27,926 nucleotides of DNA from Chromera velia. Its lineage: Eukaryota; Sar; Chromeraceae. Where the stretch lies: the NCBI GenBank assembly GCA_018398765.1, contig JAHBMJ010001577.1:744-28669 (forward strand). Direction: 5' to 3'. Below the pieces are notes generated by a model. It was not told the origin of the DNA and made no database searches. It was given only the letters and a program-made list of their open reading frames with translations. A program made the translations under genes and the position numbers. Below are positions 21,492 to 27,926 of the stretch, piece after piece (the stretch's first letter is position 1; each line of letters begins with the position of its first letter).

Positions 21492-22009
21492 TCTGTCTCG
21501 TTGGGTCTCTGTCTCTTTCTCTGTGTGCGTTTCCTTCTCCATGTATATCTCTCTCTTCTTTCGTTTCTTCTCCGTCTCTGAGCGAGCGTTACAATTCCGC
21601 GTGTGGAGCTTCAGCCGTTGTTTGTTGGCAGAGGGGAAAGGGGCGGGCTGGGATGCGTGGTGTCAGTGTATGGGGGCAGAGGCATGCCCCAGGCGCTTTG
21701 GGGGGGACGGTCAGTTCCGCTTTTGCTGCATGTTGCATGGTGCCTGGGATTCCAGTGACGTTCGAGGGTACGTTGGTCATCTTTTATTTTTCTCTTTTTC
21801 CCTGCGTTCCTCTTTTGCGCAAAAGTCAGCTAGTGTGTACCAAGAGAGTGCACACGACAGGAGGAAGGTGGAGAGAGAAATGGCGAAGTAAACGGCGAAA
21901 AAAGTGGGTGAGCGACGGGTACATCCGCGGAGAGTCAACGAACAAAGAAATGAATGAACAAAAATCGTAGTACCTGTTTGCCTGCCGGCCTGCCAGTGTG
22001 CATTGCTTA

Positions 22010-22038
22010 GATGAATGAATGAATGAATGAATGAATGA
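22010..22038. repeat. (ATGA)n microsatellite
   Basis: About seven tandem GAAT units lie at the boundary between GC-balanced and AT-rich DNA. Confidence 0.85.
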
Positions 22039-22233
22039 TCGAATGGATAAATGTACCAGAGGATGGATAATAATTCCATTTATTATAATATAGGAAACAA
22101 TAGATTTAAAAAGAATGTGTGTAGGATTATATGTAAGAAAAGAAATTGAGCGAACGTAATAAATTAAAAGAGATAATGGGATCTCAAAATGCATATTCTG
22201 TAAGAGATAATGGGAACCTTATATACAAAAAAT

Positions 22234-22346
22234 TATGGAAATCGTTGGGAAATCTGTAGAAAATTGATGGGGAATCTGTGGGAAATCCTGGTAAAATCCA
22301 AGGGAAATCCATGGGAAATTGATGGGAAATCTCACGTGAGAAATCT
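22234..22346. repeat. Degenerate 11-bp minisatellite, unit near GGGAAATCTGT
   Basis: About nine imperfect units of 10-12 bases follow one another. The core GGGAAATC or a one-base variant recurs, with variable ends (TGT, CAT, GAT, CCTGG). It is non-coding and sits in AT-rich intergenic DNA. Confidence 0.75.
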
Positions 22347-23958
22347 GCCTCAGATTCAACGACAGTTGTTTATCACATAATTAACATATCGTCGGCAAAA
22401 AAAAATTAAAAAGAGAATTAATTAGTTTTTTTTTTTGCTATAAAATGCCTATAGCGCTCTCTAGAGGGCTCCGGCCCCAAACGTGTACACCATGGCAGTG
22501 CATATACCCTTGTTTAAATTCTTGTAATTATGCAAGAAAACGTAGAGCTAGCAGTATTAGTAGTATTAGTGCATTAAACTAAGGCAGCTAGGTAAATGGT
22601 AGCTATATAACTAGAGTTAGACGTAGAGCTATAAGGTGCTACTAGTACCTACTAGTACTATACTAACACAGTTTTACACCAGATTTTACAAGTGTTTTCT
22701 AATACTATAAATTCGACTATTTCCCAATCATGCTAGTTCAACGTGTAAAATGCTAAAAAGATCTAGAAAAAGATGGTCGATGGCTAGGTCGATGGCGATG
22801 AAAAATGAATGGAAATGGTGACACTTTGCAACAATATGCAACACCTGTTTCAAATCGGACTGATTCGGACAATTAATGACAAATCTTTCATGTGATTTGA
22901 AGACTGCACTGCAGAGTTTACAGACAGTGATGTGACAGAGTCACATGCAAGAGATCGCTGCGATGAGACACATTGAAATGTGAAACGCACCAACGCATCC
23001 ATACACGCCGTACAGAAATACGCGTGCACACCGGGCCATCACCGGCATCATTGACGGCATGGAGTCTTATTAATTAATGTATTACCACAACCACCTCCAC
23101 GTACCAGATGCTCTGCATCACTATTGTAATGCACTTTGACTGCATCGTACGGTTGCATGGGCTCGGCACTGCAGAGGCCGATTCCGAGTTGCTCGGCAGG
23201 CTGCTGCATGGCTCAGCCTGTTTTGCAGCAGACAGAAGAAACGAAACAAAGCAGGAAGGAAGGAAGTAAAGGAGAGTGAGAACAATAACTTGACTGAATC
23301 TGTACTAATTCAAATGGTGAACCATAAGGATGATGACACACGGACATCAATTCTCTGTCATGACCCTGGCAGGCCTCATACCGGTCTCACTGGACATACG
23401 GGGACGATCCGCTTCCTTCCTTTCTATCACTTCTGTTGTTCCTCACTTGAAGATGTCATCGACACGCCGCCCTTCTCTGAGTGTCTCCGCCCCCTTTCTC
23501 TCTTACTCTGTGTACTGTGTTCACTCTCACTTCCCCCCTTCTATGGATTGGTGCAAAATCCTCCATCTACATGCCGGACCAGCAATCTGCCTATCTGTCT
23601 GTCTGCCAACTGTCAGTATGTGCCGCTTTCGCGTATCTTTGTCTAATCTGTACATTTTGCCACGTCTCCTAAAGAGACGTTCTGTCATGCACGTACAAAC
23701 CATCGAAGCCCACTTCATGCAAAGTCGAAGCAAACGGCGGGTCAACGATCGGAAGGCAGCGGGAACTGTCACCACCCTCGAACTCAAAGACTTACATGCA
23801 GTCATTCGAACACACCTCGTGTGCTTCCTCCGTCAACCTGTGCTTCTTTCACTTCTTCAACCCCCCCTTCCAATCTTTGTCGGAAGGGGAAAGTGGACTA
23901 CGGAGACTCTCCCCAACAGGTGAGAGCCCGCCACATGCAAAGGAGAAGCGGAAGAGGC

Positions 23959-23993
<35 letters not shown>
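23959..23993. repeat. (GA)n microsatellite
   Basis: A run of about 30 bases of GA repeats lies just beyond the 3' end of the WD40 gene. Confidence 0.85.
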
Positions 23994-23995
<2 letters not shown>

Positions 23996-24139
23996 TACTG
24001 CTTGAGGAAGTGCGACGAAAGGGAAGTTTTTCTCTTTTTTCGGTTTTGTTAAACGAAGCACCAAGAAGCAGCTGCAACTCTAGCTCGGAGCAGAAGGACA
24101 CGTTTATTCCTCTTCTTGCCTGCCTGTCCTCTCAGTCAC

Positions 24140-27100
24140 TTAGAGTGCTGCCATGTCCCCTGCGAAGTGCCGCGGGAGGGGAAAGGGCGTCTCCGGACGG
24201 CCCCAGAAGGCAACCTTGCCGTAGCAAATCGAAACCATCAAATCTGCAACACAAGTGACAAACACATCCAAGGGAAAAGGCCAGCAAAGAAAGACGGGCG
24301 GCTGAAAGAAGGACTGCGACGTGAAAGAATTCCAATTAAGCAAAGCGAAAAACCAAAACGCCGACAGGAAAACCTTTACGATGAAACTGTCTTGTCACCT
24401 CTTCAGAAGTCTTTCTCTCATATTGTTATCTCCAGACAGAGAGGCAGAATGGCATGCAGGGTTGTCGTGCTTTCTTGAGCTTTCTGCGCTTTTACACAGG
24501 AGATTTACTCATTCTTGCAAGGCATGATGCCATGACAATGACGGATTGATCAGAGAGCGGAGAACAGACTCTTCTGCTCTTACCCCCTTTCCCTCGCTTT
24601 CTCATCTTTCAGTCATTCATTCACCCTGCACTTCCCACACACACCGTTTGGATTTTCTCATCTCAATGGGCCATGCAGGCGACAAAGACTGTTCTGATAC
24701 GTTCATACACTTCTCTATTACATGCATATACACACAAACGAAAGCGCAAATCCTCTCCCCTCACCGACCGTATTGGGGCATGAAGGCAGCAAAGGATGAG
24801 ATTGTGACGTCGTCGTCCGTCAGATTCTGCAGTCACGAGCAGGAAGACGAACCAATCAGTCAGCCAGTCAGTCAGATGAGACGCCTTGAAAGACTTCAAG
24901 GTGCCAAAACATGACGGCGTTCATGGGCTCTGTCTTGCAGAAGAAATGATCGATGAAACCTCGACCGGACCAAGAGAGCGAGGCTCTCGAAAACACTCTC
25001 CGCCCACGGAACTAGCTGAGAGTCGGAATGGGAAGGAACCAGAAAGCCCCCCCCCTTTCTTTTCACGACGGCATCATGGTTGCCTGCCTCCCTCGTGCAT
25101 GGACTAACTGACTGACCTTCATGGTTGTGAAACGCGAGTCGGGATCAGGAGAGGCGAACACCTGGACCTCCCGTGAGAGGGAGCCGGACTGTTTGTTTGT
25201 TTGTTGTCGTTTGTATTTGCAGAGGCAGGGAGAGAAGGGCAGAGGAAGAGACAACACGCATGCATGTAAGAACAGACACATATGAACGCAAACAGACAGA
25301 GAGCAGTGGAAGGGCGGGAAAACCATATCTACCTCCTCCCACAGACAGGCACAAGAGACCTCGCAGCCCAGCCGAATAAAGGAAAGCGCAGACAAATACA
25401 CCAGGAGAGTGAAGTATCCAGAAACATGACAGAGAGGCGCCAGAAGACTTGAGAGGCCGAAACACAGTCGTCAGAATATATACACACCAAGCCAGCAAAA
25501 CAGAGAGAGGGAGGAATTCTAACCAAGACGAGACAAGCACAGCACTTCCAGTCCACTGACCACAAACACACCCCCAACCGATGGGTGCCAGAGAGGCTGC
25601 ATGGAGAGACAATCAACGGAAAAGAAGGAAGAGGTAGAGAAACAAAGGATCAACAGGTGCACCATGAAGCAGAAAATCCCACCGAGAAATTCGTATCGTT
25701 TCCCTCTCTTTTTTTTTTATTTCCTCCTTCTACTCTTTCTTCCTCTTCCTCCGTTTCACAACCCGAAAGGAACAAAGAAAGAAACAAAAAAAGAAAGAAA
25801 GAAAGAAAGAAAGAAAGAAAAGAAAGAAAGAAAGAAAGAAAGAAAAGGAAGGAAGGAAGGAAGGAAGGAAAGAAAGAAAGAAAGAGAAAAAGAAAGAAAG
25901 AAAGTATGTCTGTACGTCTGTATGTTTCTTTATCAAGGGAAGGTGTCATTTTGTGATTGTATTTGAACCAAAAAAACAAAGCGACCCACACACCTCAAAG
26001 TCGGTGATCCAGAGTCCCGTCTGGTTCGGGTGGGCCACGCTGCATTCATTCGTTTTTTTGTGCGAGGAATCGACTGGAGGAAAGGGAATGATATATGAAG
26101 GAGTAACAGGACGCGTGCCGAAGAGGACAGGAGGTAACTCATCAAAAGACATTTCCAGCATGAACACAGACTGATGAAGCCATACGCAGACATGATCGAA
26201 CTCAGAAAGAAACCGACGCGAGACGATCGGAAGAAAAACCGAAGGAGGCTCACTGATCCCGTGCAGAGGAGGGCCTCTACTTTCTTTCTTTACCTGTCAG
26301 AAGAGTACACACGAACAGACACACAAATCAAATGATATTGCAGAGTTCACCAGACCGCGAAGGGAAGTGATTCGCCGTCTCCATGCCCAAACGTGCATGA
26401 GTTTTTTTATTTCATTCGAGCTTTCAATTCTCTGAGGAAGCACTCCCCCTTGTACCTCACATTCAAGTGAAATTTGCCCCACTCCGTTCGCCCCCGGCCA
26501 TCTCCAAGAGAAGGGAAAATCAATCAATCCCCTAGCTACCGACCTCGAGCACCCCCTGAGTCCCTGGCGGCCCGCCATCGCCCAGCTGTTGCCGTTCGTC
26601 GCGACCCAGGAAGAGAACTTGGCTTCTTTGTGGGCTTTCGAGAATTCTGCATTCAGGAAGAAACAACTACCATGAGGCACGATCGACTCTCACTCACTCA
26701 CTGCCTTCCTTCCTCCTTGGGGCCCCATTTCCCCTTGTCCCCCCCCTTGGTGAAAGCGTTCCTTTCAGATCTGCAATTCGACCTCTTTGATTTTCCTTCC
26801 TGGTGCTTGTTGGAATGTATCGGGAAGGAAATCCTTCCTGGGCTCTTTTTGCCTTAGATGGATTGCATTTCGGCGCATACGCTTCATGTTGTTTTGCTTG
26901 ATCTGGTTTTTGCAGGCGCACTTCTGCACGTAGACATGTCCCTCTCTGCTTTTCCCGGTTCCAGCGCGACAGATGCACTCCCACCTAAGGGAGTGAGGGC
27001 CTGAGAGAGAAGGAAGGTCAGTGGAGTGAGCGAGTGACTGACCCTTCCACGTCTGCTTGAAGGAAGGGACCTCTGTGACCTCCTGGAAGACATAGAACTT

Positions 27101-27513
27101 GTCGTCCAAAGTCGAACAGAGGAGGGAAGTTCCGGTGGGATCGAAGGAGGCAGTCTGCTTGGATGGATGCATACAGGGGTCCATTCAGCCATTCATCCGA
27201 AAACTCGATCGCTTCTCACGCGTTCGAATAACAACGATAGCTTCTTTTTTTTCTTCCTTCCTCCCTTCCTTCCTTGTTTGGGGTCTCCCCTTTTCCCCTC
27301 TGTGTTTCTGTCTAGGTATCTGTTTTCTTCCTTTCCTCTTCTCTCACCCATTTCTGTTGTTTCAGGTCCACTCGCGTCCCTTTCCAATCCCCTCCCACCC
27401 CCCTTCCTTCAGATCTGCCATGCTCTGCCTATTCAATATCGACTCAAGGACCGACCGACCGACCGACCTTGACTGCCCTGACAGGTCCGAAGTCCCAAAT
27501 GCTGTCGTCGAGT
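24140..27513 (-). CDS. WD40 protein of the WDR76/CMR1/DDB2 type, 3' part (nine exons), 5' end outside window
   Basis: Minus-strand exons in transcript order: 27513-27468, 27154-27043, 26923-26702, 26646-26544, 26039-25994, 25596-25561, 25188-25117, 24826-24769, 24243-24140 (stop TAA). They join in phase to 265 C-terminal residues. WD motifs are LDDSIWDF, then TASFDPTGTSLLCSTLDD. The signature is HPNQTGLWITDFE, then PLWHP, VFVSGSLSREVQVF and finally GKVAFWGRP. This order matches the WDR76/CMR1/DDB2 family, where HNNQTGRW-like, WxP and VVGSM-like segments follow one another. Family members bind DNA or chromatin and are linked to replication stress and to ubiquitin ligases. Exons 26923-26702 and 26646-26544 add about 108 charged, low-complexity residues between the STLDD blade and the HPNQTG segment, apparently a lineage-specific insertion. 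A 21-base micro-exon at 27627-27607 would fit the upstream phase but is unproven. Confidence 0.88.
25788..25905. repeat. (GAAA/GGAA)n microsatellite in a WD40-gene intron
   Basis: Over 100 bases of GAAA units, interrupted by a GGAA block. On the transcribed (minus) strand this is a long TTTC pyrimidine tract within the intron between exons 26039-25994 and 25596-25561. Confidence 0.85.
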
Positions 27514-27812
27514 CTGCATGAGAAACGTTTCACGCACAGAGGCCAGACAGACGAAGAGCATCAATTGAATCATCGTGCAATTTCAGAAGGAAGAAAGGGA
27601 AGACACCGGAAGTCAACAGCAGATCGCCTGCATTCCATTGTTGTCATTTTCCAGTCCAGCGGGACCGAACCTCACACCGGCGAGAAAGGAAAGGAAAGAA
27701 GCAAAAGAACAAAAGAAAAAACATGAAGGAAAGAACCATGAAAAAGGAGAAAGGCGCACAAGAAGAAAAAGGCATGAGGAAAAGAAAGCAAGAAACCATC
27801 TACATACACGAG

Positions 27813-27816
<4 letters not shown>

Positions 27817-27842
<26 letters not shown>
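27817..27842. repeat. (GA)n microsatellite
   Basis: A GA run, CT-rich on the minus strand, lies in the presumed 5' intron of the WD40 gene. 27514-27926 otherwise shows only intron-like sequence on the minus strand, apart from the possible micro-exon near 27607-27627. Confidence 0.8.
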
Positions 27843-27843
<1 letters not shown>

Positions 27844-27926
27844 CCAGAAAGAGAAGTAAAGGAAAAACCATCCGGCAGACAAAGGCAAAGGACGGCAGCA
27901 GCTCTCCCCTCTATGCCCCCCCCCCC

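Larger units (their letters stand above)
19980..24139. other. Gene-poor region between convergent RING-ARM and WD40 genes
   Basis: The two flanking genes point towards each other, so both 3' untranslated regions lie here. 20000-22000 is pyrimidine-rich and intron-like, with scattered short open frames but no chain of in-phase exons bounded by this genome's usual splice signals. 22060-22760 is AT-rich with a minisatellite and A/T-rich inverted elements. 22760-23290 shows nothing beyond a short hairpin near 23201-23231. 23290-24005 has overlapping open frames up to 197 codons on the plus strand, which I could not support as genes. Confidence 0.5.

Noticed and set aside
21407-21970. 187-codon plus-strand open frame and an overlapping 122-codon frame
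   Set aside because: Two frames overlap in the same DNA and the N-terminal half is encoded by the diverged direct repeat and CT-rich sequence; neither resembles a protein family.
22010-22346. CRISPR-like array
   Set aside because: Units of 4 and about 11 bases without unique spacers; these are a microsatellite and a minisatellite in a eukaryotic genome.
23330-23923. 197-codon plus-strand open frame, with possible TGCAG/GTCAGT-like sites nearby
   Set aside because: Translation is Ser/Leu/Cys-rich, has no recognisable motif and lies beyond the 3' end of the convergent WD40 gene. Splice-like words at 23610 and 23790 do not build a coherent chain.
24895-24950. Possible extra WD40-gene exon reading TEPMNAVMFWH on the minus strand
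   Set aside because: It needs a CAAG acceptor and an atypical donor, and the flanking exons 25188-25117 and 24826-24769 already join in phase with matching family order.
25730-25991. Phe/Leu/Ser-rich minus-strand frames resembling membrane proteins
   Set aside because: They are translations of the GAAA/GGAA microsatellite and not real transmembrane segments.

Overview
The window is nuclear DNA of an intron-rich eukaryote, most likely a photosynthetic relative of apicomplexan parasites (a chromerid alveolate, Chromera velia being the most plausible). Three things point there. A Kelch-repeat/PPP phosphatase fusion (PPKL) is known from plants and alveolates. Genes of 20 or more small exons are separated by pyrimidine-rich introns full of tetranucleotide microsatellites. 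Dense TGCATGCA palindromes resemble a known apicomplexan AP2-factor site. The species is inference; the gene structures below were built by hand from reading frame, splice sites and exon phase.

Layout. 1-433 (minus): 5' part of an unrecognised gene that runs off the left edge and has an in-frame TAG just upstream. 434-2079: mostly AT-rich intergenic DNA with a hairpin-forming inverted repeat. 2080-11458 (plus): a complete 23-exon PPKL gene, 842 codons, every junction phase-consistent. 11459-13393: intergenic, with a MITE-like element at 12609-12839. 13394-14317 (minus): an intronless 307-codon gene whose middle resembles a ubiquitin-conjugating (UBC/UEV) fold without a catalytic Cys. 14318-15023: a divergent intergenic region carrying a TGCATGCA-rich, GC-rich block. 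15024-19979 (plus): a 4-exon gene joining an N-terminal C3HC4 RING finger to 21 armadillo repeats (1105 residues), a probable E3 ubiquitin ligase with three copies of a ~181-residue ARM cassette. 19980-24139: non-coding as far as I can see, with a diverged direct repeat, microsatellites and an 11-bp minisatellite. 24140-27513 (minus): nine 3' exons of a WD40 protein of the WDR76/CMR1/DDB2 type; its 5' end lies to the right.

How the parts relate. PPKL is a signalling phosphatase. The UBC-like and RING-ARM genes are divergent neighbours over a shared intergenic region and could form an E2-like/E3 pair; the WDR76-type protein also belongs to a family linked to ubiquitin and DNA-damage biology. 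No operon logic applies in a eukaryote, so these links are inference.

The most unusual signal is the splice-site grammar. Of 33 donors I could place, 21 have C at intron position +3 (18 are GTCRGT), and 29 of 34 acceptors end in TGCAG. At least ten introns start with a tandem repeat of their own first four bases (GTCA, GTCG, GTCT, GTGG or GTGA).
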